Origin: Cantharellus purpuraceus
Lineage: Eukaryota > Basidiomycota > Agaricomycetes > Cantharellales > Hydnaceae
Reading direction: 5' to 3'
DNA: 64,000 nucleotides
Assembly (NCBI GenBank): GCA_025174535.1
Contig: JALBUN010000047.1
Location: 496,001-560,000 of the forward strand
A program made the position numbers and the translations under genes. This document shows, one piece after another, positions 9,281-19,706 of this stretch (position 1 is the stretch's first letter; each line of letters starts with the position of its first letter). The notes beneath the pieces are model-generated. The model was not told the DNA's origin, did not search any database, and saw only the letters and a list, made by a program, of their open reading frames with translations.

Positions 9281-10264
9281 ATTTCGTTGCACACTTTGTG
9301 ATCTTTTTCTGTGTTTATATATTCTTGTAGTTCTCTTACTGTCTTTATTTGATGTGTTTTTCTTAGGCATACAGATGCTTTTTTGTTCCATTTGTAATTT
9401 TCTCCTTCTATCATTTTATGGTGCCATATCACCATTTCATTCTTTAGTTCTTTGTCTGTTTTTCTTACCTGTATCCTTGTGTTGTACTTTTCTGCTATTC
9501 TTATCATTTGTTTCAATTGTTCTGGTAGGTTTGAGTTGTTTCCTCTTCTGGTTTTCTATGATTGTTTTATCCAGCTTATTTTTGATTCTTCATCTACTCT
9601 TGGTACTGTTTTTGGGTTGATGTCATTGTATATTAGTTTGTCTGCCACCCATGTCCATGTTGGTCTTATTTCTTCAGATGCTAAGTATTTTTTTTATCCA
9701 CATTATCTGTATTGCTTCATTTCTTGCTTTTATGTCTGGTATTTCTAGACCTCCTTTCTTTCTTGTTTTTGATGCGTTATTCATTGTAATTAGTCCTCTT
9801 TCTTTTCCTCCCCATAGAAAGCTTTTCATGTTGGATGTCATCTCTTTTTCTATTTCTTCTGGCATTCCATTTACAGTGGCAAGGAACCATGCTTTAGATG
9901 TTATCAGTGCTTTTAATATCAGTTCTAGAGATGGTCTTGACTTTGACCATTTTTCCATTATTTGTTTCTGATTGTTTTTTATTATGTCCCATCTTTCTTT
10001 TATTGTTATTTTGTTTCCTGTCCATGATCCTAAGGTCCTCATGGTTTCTCCATCTTTTATTATTCTTATATGGTTGGGTACTTTATTTTCTTTGTTCTTT
10101 CCTATCTGTCTTGTTTCTATTACTCCTTTTCTATATTCTTCTGATCCTATTGGTAGTATTTCTGTTTTTTCCATGTTAAAGACTGCGGTTGATGCCTTGC
10201 AGAATCTTCCTATTGTTTTTTCTAATACACTTATCTTGTCTTTTTCATTCATGTAAATTAGTGT
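9281..10264 (-). pseudogene. LINE ORF2 part: RT C-terminal (thumb/connection)
   Basis: Continues the LINE reverse transcriptase after the FADD box. Recognisable are MNEKDKISVLEKTIGRF, NMEKTEILPIGS, MKSFLWGGK and KKGGLEIPDI, all typical LINE RT thumb-region patterns. A one-base slip in an A8 run near 9690 and an in-frame stop near 9560 break it. The right boundary is the duplication AGTGT of the solo LTR at 10265, the left boundary the duplication ATTTC of the LTR at 7849. Confidence 0.8.
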
Positions 10265-11030
10265 TGTTATTTGAATAATGTAAATAATTGCTTTGCTGGG
10301 GTGTAGTGACGAGCAGAAGTCAAATAGAAAGTGGAGCAGTGGTGGGAACACAATGTATGCATAGTCGAATTGAAGATATACTTGAGTAGTATCTTCCTAC
10401 GAAGTTTGATGGGATTTGGTGTGATCTTCGTCTAGATATCGACAATTTAAGCAGGGATGAGGAGCAGATGACTCGAACGAGAGTAAATGCTTAATAAAAA
10501 AGTAGCCAGTGATTGTATGGCTTCGTAATTCGAGATTCGAGTGGGATATGCAATATTCTAATAGAATATGCAAAAGCTAATAGAAATACGTGTTCGTTCT
10601 GGAGATATTCCAGATACGAATAGATTCAGACACACAGACAGAATAAGTGAGAGATAATTACTCTATCAATTCAAGTGCATTACAGATGTGGTTTATATAT
10701 GATACTAAGTCCTATGAATGAGTGAAGTCATTCATAAATGTCCTGAGTCAATGATGGGATGGATGATGAGATGATGATGGGGGGAAGTGTCCATGATGAT
10801 GAAATGATGAAAATAAAAGCGAAAATAATATCCAGGAAGTTCTGGAACTCACAGGGGCTTCTCCTGTTCCCTATTCCATTCCTGTAACCAACCTCCTTTA
10901 CCCCCTTTGTCCCTCAAAACCTCCTGAGCCTCCTATATGCTCCTGTTCCTCCCCTGTCCCCTGTAATCCCCCTCTCCTCTCCCTTCTCCCCAGAAGTCTG
11001 GCAGCTAGATGTCCGGCAGCTGGAACAACA
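10265..11030 (-). mobile_element. Solo LTR, family D (766 bp), TSD AGTGT
   Basis: Flanked by the perfect 5-bp repeat AGTGT (10260-10264 and 11031-11035). On the minus strand it begins TGTTGTTCCAGCTGCC and ends AAATAACA. It is the same length, 766 bp, as the copy at 21764..22529 in the opposite orientation. It contains a TATA-like motif around 10690. Its insertion point lies directly after the FADDT codons of the LINE reverse transcriptase. Confidence 0.9.
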
Positions 11031-13005
11031 AGTGTATCGTCTGCAAACAGTTTGGTTACTATTTTTATTTTTTTGTTGATTTGTATTCCTTTTAACTTTG
11101 AGTTTCTTATCGCTATTGCTAGTGGTTCTATTGCTATGTCATATAGTAGACAGGACATTGGGTCTCCTTGTCTGACTCCTCTTGATACTTTTATTAGTTT
11201 TGGTATCACTCCGTTAACCATTATTGATGTTTTTGCTTTTTCATATAGTTTCTTTATTAATTCAATGAATCGGTTTGGGAATCCAAATTCTTCTAGTATT
11301 GTCCATAGATAGTCGTGATCTATCTTGTCGTATGCCTTTTCCTGGTCTAGACTTACTATTAGTCCGTTTTTTCCTTCTGTTTCTGCATAGCTTGGTATCA
11401 GTTGTGCTAATTTTGTATGGTCATATAGGTTTCTGCCTGGTATGAATCCTGCTTGGTCTTCATGTACTATCGTGGGTGCTATTTTTCCTAGTCTTTTTGC
11501 TATTATCTTTGTTAGGATTTTGTAATCTGTTTCCAGGAGTGTTATTGGCCTGTAGTTTTCTATTTTTGTTTTATCCTTTTTTTTATACAATAGATACATT
11601 ATTCCTTTTGTTGATTCTTCTCTTTCTATGCCATAATGTTCTATGTCTTCATAATATGTTTTTAGTAAACTGGATATTTTAAATTCTGTTTCTACTCCTC
11701 TTTTTTCTTTTTGTTTCTCTTCCATCATCCATTCCTTCCAGAATTCATATGTTATTCCACTATATCCTAGGCATTTGTTATTCTTTGTGTTTTTTATTGC
11801 TTCTTCTATTTCATTTTCTGTTATTTCCTTTTCTATTTCCTCTTTTTGTTTTTCAGTTATTTTTGTTTTTATTGTTTCTTTCATTTTATTGATTTCTTTT
11901 TTTCTTGCTTCATTCATTTCTGGTTTTTCTTGTAGTTTTTCGTGATAGTCTGTTGCTATTTTTGCCATTTCCCTTGTTTTCTTCCTTAGTACGCCTTCCT
12001 TATCTTGTAATCCCATTATTGTATTGTCTGTCTTTATTTCTCTGTTGAGATTAAACCAATATTTTGTATTTCTTTCTCCTTCGTTGATGTATCTTGCTTC
12101 TGCTGCTCTTTTTGCTTTTTCTATTCTTTCCTCTTCTTTGCAGTTTATTTTATTTTGCATTAGTATTGCTTTCTTTTGTGCTTCTTCTTTTTCTTTTTTG
12201 GCATTGCTGTTGTTCCTTTCTATTTCTCTTAGTTTTTTTATTTCTTTTTTTATATCTTTGTTTTCTTTTTGTTTTTTGTTTTTTTCTTCCTTTGCTATGC
12301 GTATTGCTGTTACTCTTATTTTTTCTTTTAGTTCTGTCCATTTGGTTTGTGGGTTTCCTTTTTCTCTTATTTTTCTTTTCTCTTCTTTCTCTTTTGTCTT
12401 TTCTATTTCTTCTTTGTATTTTTTAAACCATTCTTGATATTCCTTTAATGTTTCTCTTGTTTCTTGTTTGAATTTTTTATTTTCTATTATCTGGTTTTGT
12501 AATCTCCATATTCCTTCTCCTAGGAATGGTTGTTTGTCTTTCATTATTTTGGTTGTTATCATTGCATGGTCGCTTATGTTAAATGTGGTTTCGATTTTTG
12601 TTTCGTAGCATAGTTTGTTTGCTTTTTCATTTAGATATATTCAGTCTATTCTTGCGGCTGAGCTTGTTCCTTTTTGAAAGAAGGTGAATTCTTTTTCAAA
12701 GGGATTTTGTGTTCTCCATATGTCTTTTATCTTGGTTTTTTCTTTTAGTTTTTGAAATTCTTCCATTACGTTTTTGTTGTCTTCGTGTTCTGGACTTCTG
12801 TCCATGCTTTCTTCTACCATATTCCAGTCTCCTGTTATACATGTGATTTCTTCAGTGCATATGTTTGTTTCTTTTAGCTTTTTTAGGAATTCAGCTTTCT
12901 CCTGATTATCGTTTGGAACGTATACGTTTATTATCTGTATTGTTTGATCTTCCCTGTATGGGAACTGGTTTTCCCTTAAAAAGATCTTGTTTAAAGTCCC
13001 GAAAC
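11031..13005 (-). pseudogene. LINE ORF2 part: AP endonuclease and reverse transcriptase
   Basis: Endonuclease residues begin near 13000 (IINVYVPND) and include CITGDWNMV, the acidic GD(F/W)N box. About the first third of the domain is missing. One TGA at 12641 interrupts SARID-IYLN, where relatives have Arg, and the frame then continues into a Lys-rich linker and the RT: NYRPITLLETDYKILTK, AGFIPGRNL, SLDQEKAYDKIDHDYLW, GVRQGDPMS and LFADDTLV at about 11040. All fingers/palm motifs are present, so this is a recent copy apart from the truncation, a stop and the LTR insertions. Confidence 0.88.
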
Positions 13006-14407
13006 TGTACAATTCCGCTTGATGGCCTTAAAATATCAGCATATATCTGCTGCTTTCTCTTGATTCAGGGCCATTCAAATATTCTCTATTTTTTCATATT
13101 TTTTCGGGAATTTTCCATGCAGAAATGAGTCTACAAACTTATTGTTCTGCTGGGCGAAGTTTTGGGACCCACATGGACCCACAAACCTTCGCAGATGTCA
13201 GCAGCCTCAAAGTCAGCCGGAGTCACCCGGACAACTGACTCATTTTCAATCACATGACTCATTTCAATCTCCGACTCAATCTGGTCACCACTGCCAGTAA
13301 ATCCTCAATATCTTCACAACCACTGCACCTCCTGACTCCATTTTCAGTGGAGAGTTCAATAGAAGCCATGCCTACCCATAGCTGTGCTAATCAGCCTGGG
13401 AAACGAAGTATTGACCGAGTTATTTGAGTAATGGTGACTCATGCAATGACTCCTGCCATGACTCATGCTATGACTCCTTCCATGACTCATACCATGACTC
13501 CTGTGATTACTCATACTATGACTCCTGCTCTGAGTCACACTATGACTCCATCCATGACTCATGCCCTGAGTCAGAGCAAATCCAAGCAGCTCATTGGCTA
13601 GGAAACTTCCACCCCTTCTCACATATTCCACTAGCTTCCAGTAGTTTCCATCTATTAATAGGTAGAAGTTTCCAGTAGTATTAGTCAGCTCCTGTAAATA
13701 CAATATAAAAGGAGCCCATTCTGCCTCTGAAATAAATAACCATTTCTACCCCATCATTTGCACATCAGTGTGACTAGAGTGACATACAGTGTCATCCTCT
13801 ATATCTCAGTAACTGTTGATTGTCCAGTTCAAGGGTCGCTTACAGTTGTGTAACTGTATTCGATTGCACTCGAAGTAGTGATTGTCCTGCTTTGGGCGTG
13901 AGTGTAGTATCTACCTCGCGTGACTACGAATCTACAGGGTGAGATTGTCTGTCGATAGTCCTGCCATTAGTGCTCTTGTTTAAGTTACTAGTGTGTACTG
14001 CCTTTGCAGAGCATTAGAATCTTGAACTCGTGTGAAGCAGTTGCTAGACTACTTCACACATCGCTGTTACCCGCTTCAGAGTGTCACTGGTTGGACGGTC
14101 GGATTCATCCACCTACTTCCTCTAGCCTCTAAGTGCATTCCCCTCTTTTTGGAATATCTGGACCCCTAAGTGTCCGTGAACTCTAGACTCTGGAAGTCTT
14201 ATTCATTCCCTACTGCTAAGAAACGTATTACCTTCCTGCGTATCGTCTGCATTGACCATTACAACGGATTGTAACCAAAGTACAAATGTTAAATCGTTTC
14301 TGGAGTTGTGCTGCAGTAGGATTTGATATTCTTCTCAGCTGTTCATTCACGGAATTGTGGTGATTTAGAGTTTGCCCTAACACCATAATTTTGCGGGTTC
14401 CAAAACA
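13006..14407 (+). mobile_element. Solo LTR, family C, divergent copy
   Basis: Begins TGTACAATTCCG and ends GGGTTCCAAAACA. Most of its length matches the family C LTR at 7849 (reverse) and 29671 (same strand), but the first 80 bp and the stretch 13200-13600 differ. The middle carries repeated TGACTCA sites. A TATA-like AATATAAAAGG lies near 13703. No convincing target duplication is seen: LINE is on the left and a gypsy on the right, so one flank was replaced after insertion. Confidence 0.8.
13236..13573 (+). promoter_or_regulatory. Cluster of eight TGACTCA (Gcn4/AP-1-type) sites in an LTR
   Basis: Exact TGACTCA or its complement TGAGTCA occurs at 13236, 13255, 13435, 13459, 13483, 13531, 13555 and 13567. 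From 13430 the sites sit in an imperfect minisatellite of ATGACTC-containing units. TGACTCA is the established binding site of fungal Gcn4/AP-1-type bZIP proteins. Other family C copies in the window lack this array. That these sites are bound is inference. Confidence 0.6.
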
Positions 14408-15266
14408 GTCCTGGTAGGCTGTGTGCCAAAGTGAGGGTCAGAGAGAGAGTATGGCTAAAGGTGAGCAACATTGAGGACTGGATGGATTCCATAGGATGTG
14501 GCCATGCACAACTGGTATGTAGCTGGCCCTAATTTTTGAAGGATTTCAAATGGGCCATCATACTTCATAAGAAGCTTCTTACCTCAGCCTGGTGCAGAGC
14601 ATAAGAGATTGAGAGAATGGGGGTTAAGGAGGACAAGGTCACCTGCCTTGAACTCAATGGCTAGATGCCTGGCATTGTAGCTTCATTGCTGGGCAACCTG
14701 CGCAAATTGCAGGGACTGCCTGGCTTGCAATCAGTAAGCCTCAAATTCTTCTAGAAAATGGATGGTATTCATACTTTCAACCTTAGGGGTAAAGGGGACC
14801 CTTTTAGTGCAATTGGAGAGTCAGGTGGTCAACTCAGCTTGATCTGCTGTTGGATGCGGTCATGCTACACTGTCAGTGGCCAGATGTAAGTAGGAAGAAG
14901 GCATATGTGGTTGATATCCATAGAGTAGAAATGCAGGGGCTAGACCAGTAGCCAAGTGGGGGAGTGTTGTTGTAAGAGAGCATGAAAGGAGTGGTGAGAG
15001 TCACCCAGTTGTCATGCATGGGGCTTACATAAGAGTGCAGCATGGTTTCCAGTGTCTGATTTGAAACATCTGTCTGTCCATCAGCTTGAGGATGATAGGC
15101 AGTAGTTAAGGCTCTCCTCAGGTTTAATTGTTTGCACAACTCTTTCCAAAAGGTACTAGTCCATCTAGAATCCATGTCAGATATGATTTGTTTAGGAATT
15201 CCATATTTGGACAGTACATGTTCAAAAAATAACCAAGCTGTTCCCTCCTCATTAATGGCTCCTTGA
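14408..15266 (-). pseudogene. Gypsy B integrase core end and C-terminus
   Basis: Starting from 15190 the frame reads ISDMDSRWTSTFWKEL (the second catalytic Asp region) and AYHPQADGQTDVSNQTLE, where the catalytic Glu position is occupied by Asp. Downstream are YNARHLAIEFKAGDLVLL and KKLLMKYDGPFEILQKLG, the usual post-core segment that precedes an LTR or chromodomain. Several TGA and other stops interrupt it. Confidence 0.8.
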
Positions 15267-16251
15267 GATGCTTGTTCAGAATGATGTCATTATACACTAT
15301 TCTGATGTATATGAGATATACATCAGAATTTCAATGATACATAAAGCCAGGGAGTTACAATTTGGATATCTTAAAAGATTTTGGATGTGTGAAATTTTCA
15401 TAAATATAAACATATATTTCATATTTTAATAAACTTTAAAAGATAAGACATTTGGTTGAGATGAACATAACTATTAAAGGTTGAAAATCTCAGAGTGCAA
15501 AGGAGTCACTGGAGTTTGAATGCTAGCGAGGAAGAGGGTGGGACTTTACTGTTCCAGTTCAACTGGAGACAGATGTTGACAATAACTATTGAGTCGGATC
15601 AAGTGGACTTGGCTTCAACTTGTGTGTTGCACCCCCTCGAATCATTGGTCCAATATTTTGGAGATCGGAGTATGGAGTTGGATCAAGGATTTGGAGTTCA
15701 ACTTGTCAAGAAGATACTTGTCAAGAAGCTAGCAACCAAGAAGCTGATGGGGAATCTTAGTCGATATACCAACTGCTGTAACATACAGAGAGTAGCCCAT
15801 ATAAGTATGTGAAGAAATGAATGATAAACTAAAAGCAATAGGATAATAAGATGGATATGGAATACAACACAGAAAGGAGTTTGGAGTTTGGACTCAAGTC
15901 CAAACTAATACTAAACAATAAAAAGGTAACAGCTTGTTGTAACCCATAAGAAGAAAACTACTTATAAGGAGAACAATAATGGAGTTTGGGGTTGATGGAG
16001 GTGGAGTTAATGGAGGTGGAGTAAAAGGAGATGGAGATGGGATCTAGAGATCAGACTCAGTGTTACAGGATGTAACAATAACTGTTTATATGAATATAAT
16101 AGGAATGTATGTATTAATATAATTGGTATTATATAGGATATTTAGATATACAAATACCAGGTGGGGATTAAAGATAGTTCAAATTATGTTGTGTAAAATT
16201 TGAGGAAAATAGGTTGTATATACATATTTGATGTATTTCTGAACAAGCATC
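15267..16251 (-). mobile_element. 565-bp-type TIR element, copy B, split by a solo LTR
   Basis: Terminal repeats GATGCTTGTTCAGAA and GAACAAGCATC, flanked by the 3-bp duplication TGA (15264-15266 and 16252-16254). The hairpin lies near the left end (about 15298-15329), so it is inverted relative to copy A. A 605-bp LTR interrupts it at 15473..16077. About 130 bp of the usual sequence before the right terminus is missing. It separates two parts of the gypsy B integrase gene. Confidence 0.9.
15473..16077 (-). mobile_element. Solo LTR, family E (about 605 bp), inside a MITE
   Basis: Bounded by ATAACT on both sides (15467-15472 and 16078-16083), a 5-6 bp duplication, and ending TGTAACA. Other copies are 43852..44455 (opposite strand, with TSD) and a copy split between 31567..31730 and 33226..33687. 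The left terminus is eroded (ATTAAAGG instead of TGTTAAGTG). Confidence 0.85.
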
Positions 16252-16254
16252 TGA

Positions 16255-16817
16255 GTAGGGATGAAGATTCTGTATTTTGTAAGTTTATCCACTATTACCA
16301 GGATGGAATCATACCCATTGCTCTCAGGTAATTCCATGATGAAACCCATGGTTATGACTTCAAATGGATTTTCTGGAATAGGAATGGGCTGCAATAATCC
16401 AATGGGTGCATGTCATCTAGGCTTGGCTTTCTGGCATATGTCACAGCTCACAATGAACTTTTTGACATCTCTACTCATTCTAGGCCAATAGAAAGTAGAA
16501 GCCAGCTTGTTGTAAGTTTTGTGATAACCTGCATGAGCTCCTTCAGTGATCTCATTGTGAATTTCACTTAGAAGTTTAGCTTGCTCATCCTTGGGTATGC
16601 ACAGCCTGTAATTGCCATTCCAATCTTCAAAGTAAAGCAATCTGTCCTCATTTTCAAAAAAAGAGAGGATGCTTTGGACTGATCCAATTAGACTCCTGTC
16701 ATAATTCAGATCTGACCCTTTTGAAGTAAGGATCTTTGGCATATGCATCAACTATTTTCTGAATCTCCTCCTGAGCAAGGCTAGAGGCTAGATTATAGCT
16801 TTTGGCTGTTATGTATG
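16255..16817 (-). pseudogene. Gypsy B integrase N-terminal zinc finger and first core part
   Basis: Reads EIHNEITEGAHAGYHKTYNK then FYWPRMSRDVKKFI and CDICQKAKPR, an H2C2 integrase zinc finger. A TGA follows immediately and the frame continues with PLQPIPIPENPFEVITMGF, where the first catalytic Asp of the core appears to be Gly. Upstream residues (YAKDPYFKRV) link to RNase H. It is cut by the solo LTR at 16818. Confidence 0.8.
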
Positions 16818-17367
16818 TGTTACGCACTAGTTCTGATTGGGGGTCAGAGATTGGGTCAGAGATTGGGTCAGAGGTTGGGTCAGAGGTTGGGTTGGAGTTG
16901 GAGAGGGAGTTGGGGTACATCGTGGGGGTCAGAACGGACTTGGCTTCAGCTTATGTGCTGTGTCACTAATACTGGTGTCCAAGATTTTGGAGATGGAGTA
17001 CAACTTAGATAGTTAGGATCAGACTTAGGAACTAGGCGTGATTCAATATTCAAACTGGGGAATGAAGTCCCCAGTCAGGCAACTTAAATACATACTTGAA
17101 ATCTAATAATAATTACTCTGGTGATGGGTCTCCGAGGCTGACGGCCTTACATGAGTATGTCCAAGTCCAACAGGGACAGATGTCCAGGTTCCTATGGTGA
17201 TGCTGATGCATCAATCGGAACCGGAGACAGATGGGTGAGTTTCAGTGGTGACAATCGGACAGATAAATGGAGACATGATGGTTTCTGAATGGAGGATAGA
17301 TTTCATATGCATGGGGATCTGAGTGGATTGGATGGGGATCTGGGCATTAATGAATATAGTCATAACA
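16818..17367 (-). mobile_element. Solo LTR of gypsy A (550 bp), TSD GTATG
   Basis: Begins TGTTACGCACTAG and ends ATAGTCATAACA, with the perfect 5-bp duplication GTATG at 16813-16817 and 17368-17372. It is the same LTR as those bounding the complete gypsy A element (35057 and 42466). It is inserted in the RNase H to integrase region of gypsy B. Confidence 0.93.
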
Positions 17368-18798
17368 GTATGGAATGGTGAAGTCTTCTTCAAGGCTGGT
17401 ATTAGCTTGGATGGAAGAAGAATACACTTTCCACAGAATTTTCTGGTTCTCTTCTGCATATGCAGCCATTAACATTAAAGTCCTGGCTTTGAATTGGGGA
17501 GAGATGTCAGAATAAAAATCCACAAGTGGATCCTGTTCTGAATCCAGGATAGTAGGAATGGTGTCATCAAAAGAAGGTCCATCTTGGTATGGAACATTCC
17601 TCCTGAGTCTGGAGATAGGATCTATGTTGGAGTGAACCCATCCTGCTCTGTGTACAATTTTTAATTCAGGGTATGCAGCAAATACCATTCCCCAAGTTAA
17701 TAACCACATATTAACATTTTGGTAGGTCCAACTCCAGATAAGGGCTGCATGGTCTGTAATGGCTACTACTTTCTCTCCTTCAATGTAGGGTTGAAATTTG
17801 ATAAGACCATCTCATAACACAAGCACCTCTCTTTCCATAGGAGAGCAATTTCTTTTGGCTGGTTTCAAGGTACAAGACCAGCAAGCAATGACTTGTTCTA
17901 CTGAAACCATAGTGTTTTCAAAGTCTTTATCCCAAGTACCTGGCTTAGGGAGAGTTTCATCCTTTGACATGGGAATCACCATTTGGGGTACAGGTAATCC
18001 TTTATCATAAGCTGAGTTGAGTTTCTCATACCCTTTGGTACCTTTGGGATCTCTGATTTTGAGAGGTTGGATCTGCTGAAGTATAGCAGCAATTCCGACA
18101 CCACATGCATCAGTAGACTCTGTATCCAAGACCAGGAATGGCATATGCCCTGACTGGCACACTGACTAGGGCATTTTTAGCCAAATCAAAGGCTTCCTGT
18201 TGAATAATGCCCCATTCCCAAGTTGAATTCTTTTTGAGCAATTCAAACAAGGGAGCTACAATCCAAGCATAGAATGGTATATATGAAGAAGTATACAACC
18301 ATTTCAAGGAAGATTTGTAGGTCATGCACATTCTTGGGTTCTGCTAATTCCAGTATAGCATCTATCTTCTCCTTGTGAGTTGATAGACCCAACCGAGATA
18401 CCTTTTGTCCCAACAGTAGCAAAGACTGGTAGGCCAAATGGCACTTAGCAGGAGATAAGGTGATTCCAGACTTTTCTATAGCTCCAAACACTTTGTCCAG
18501 ATGTTCTAAGTGTTCTTTGAATATATGACAATATCATCAATGTAGACCAGGGCAAATACCCATAGAAAAGGTGCTAGGACACCTTGCATTACTCTTTGAA
18601 AGACTGCAGGCCCATTCTGATACCCAAAAAGGCATCCATTTGAACTGATACAGTCCTCTATGAGTTCTGAATGCAGTTTTTTCTTTGGCACTGTCTGACA
18701 TTTGCAACTGCATGAAACTTGCTAATGCATCCAAAGTGGATAACCAATGAGATCCAGTGAGTGCTTGCAAAATAGAATCTTGTCTTGGCAAGGGAAAT
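17368..18798 (-). pseudogene. Gypsy B reverse transcriptase and RNase H
   Basis: Minus-strand fragments in order: SGSHWLSTLDALASFMQLQM, FGYQNGPAVFQRVMQGVLAPF, then VYIDDIVIYSKNT (the YIDD catalytic box near 18530), a thumb segment (SPAKCHLAYQSLLLLGQKVS), and RNase H with a degenerate first motif (FLVLDTESTDACGVGI) and EREVLVL. The RNase H end reads VHRAGWVHSNIDPISRL. At least four frame changes show that it cannot make a functional protein. Confidence 0.85.
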
Positions 18799-19041
18799 TG
18801 TAAGTACCCAAGGTACTTACTTATTATAGTATATAGCTAGATAGTTATAATTAATGTATGCAGCATTCCATTAAGGAATGCTGTCTTATTGATAGATATA
18901 TGCACCCCATAGGGTGCATATGTATAGTTATTATGTAAGCCAGTGGACCCAAGTACATGTGTGGGTCCACATATAGTAGACAGATCTTTGTAACTACCAC
19001 ACTGCACAGCACATCACCCAACCAATACACTTGGTTAAGTT
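18799..19041 (+). repeat. Short LTR-like repeat, family F, copy 1
   Basis: Begins TGTAAGTACCCAAGGTACTT, followed by AT-rich sequence and two short inverted repeats (GCACCCCATAGGGTGC; TGGACCCAAGTA with TGTGTGGGTCCA). A partial second copy lies at 31186-31340. The 3' part is merged into the gypsy A LTR, so its end is uncertain. It may be a small LTR or TRIM-like element. Confidence 0.5.
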
Positions 19042-19045
19042 CTGT

Positions 19046-19565
19046 GCACTAGGTCCGATTGGGGGTTGGAGATTGGGTCAGAGGTTGGGTCAGAGTCAGA
19101 GAGGGAGTCAGGGTATGTTGTGGGGGTTGGAACAGACTTGGCTTCAGCTTATGTGCTGCGCCCTCACTAATACCAGTGTCCGATATTTCAGAGACGGAGT
19201 ACGACTTAGAGAGTTAGGATCAGATTTAGGAACTAGGCGTGATTCAAGATTTGAACTGGGGAATGAAGTCCCCAGTCAGGCAACTTAAATACATATTTGA
19301 AATCTAATAATTACTCTGGTGATGGGTCTCTGAGGCTGATGGCCTTACATGAGTATGTCCAAGTCCAACGGGGACAGATGTCTGGGTTCCTATGGTGATG
19401 CTGATGCATCAATCGGAACCGGAGATGGATGGGTGAGATTCAGCAGTGACAATCAGACAGGTAAACGGAGATGTGATGGTTTCCAAATGGAGTATAGATT
19501 TCATATGCGCAGGGATCTGAGTGGATTGGACGGGGATCTGGGCATTAATGAATATAGTCATAACA
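19046..19565 (-). mobile_element. Gypsy A copy 2, 3' LTR
   Basis: Matches the family A LTR from CACTAGG to ATAGTCATAACA but lacks the first few bases, where it runs into the family F repeat. It lies next to the antisense gene and convergent pol of copy 2, so in element orientation (minus) it is the 3' LTR. The adjoining internal sequence, read on the minus strand, is purine rich (AATGGGGAGATAC), as expected for a polypurine tract. Confidence 0.85.
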
Positions 19566-19659
19566 GTATCTCCCCATTTAAGGCTGAGCCCCTGAGGCCT
19601 CATGTCTGTGGATTGAATAGGTGAGACAGTTGGGCGCAGTCGGAGTTATACTGGGGGTC

Positions 19660-19675
19660 TGGAGACATATAAAGG
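19660..19675 (+). promoter_or_regulatory. TATA box of the antisense gene, copy 2
   Basis: CATATAAAGG lies about 40 bp before the ATG at 19707, in the internal region just inside the LTR. The corresponding CATATAAAAGG occurs before the ATG at 35734 and, inverted, before the start at 44797. Conservation in three copies of an element that is otherwise decaying suggests it is a true promoter. Confidence 0.6.
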
Positions 19676-19706
19676 GAGGGGCATGATTGGGGTCTTATCC
19701 TCAATG

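Larger units (their letters stand above)
6141..13005 (-). mobile_element. LINE (non-LTR retrotransposon), 5' truncated, split by two solo LTRs
   Basis: On the minus strand the order is endonuclease, reverse transcriptase, RNase H-like, C-terminal domain, then an A-tail of about 20 (T run at 6141-6162). Removing the LTR at 7849..9280 and the LTR at 10265..11030, each with one copy of its 5-bp duplication, rejoins the reading frame. About 4.7 kb of LINE remains. ORF1 and the N-terminal part of the endonuclease are missing because the copy is truncated against an LTR at 13006. The coding strand is unusually A-rich (Lys, Glu, Ile codons). The architecture with RNase H suits the I/Tad1 side of LINE diversity; the exact clade is not settled. 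Confidence 0.9.
14408..18798 (-). mobile_element. Ty3/gypsy family B, partial and decayed
   Basis: Minus-strand order RT, RNase H, integrase zinc finger, integrase core, integrase C-terminus. Gag, protease and the original LTRs are absent. Two later insertions split it: a MITE (15267..16251, itself hit by a solo LTR) and a solo LTR of family A (16818..17367). The right edge at 18798 abuts the first base of another LTR-like repeat. Many frames are broken. Confidence 0.85.
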
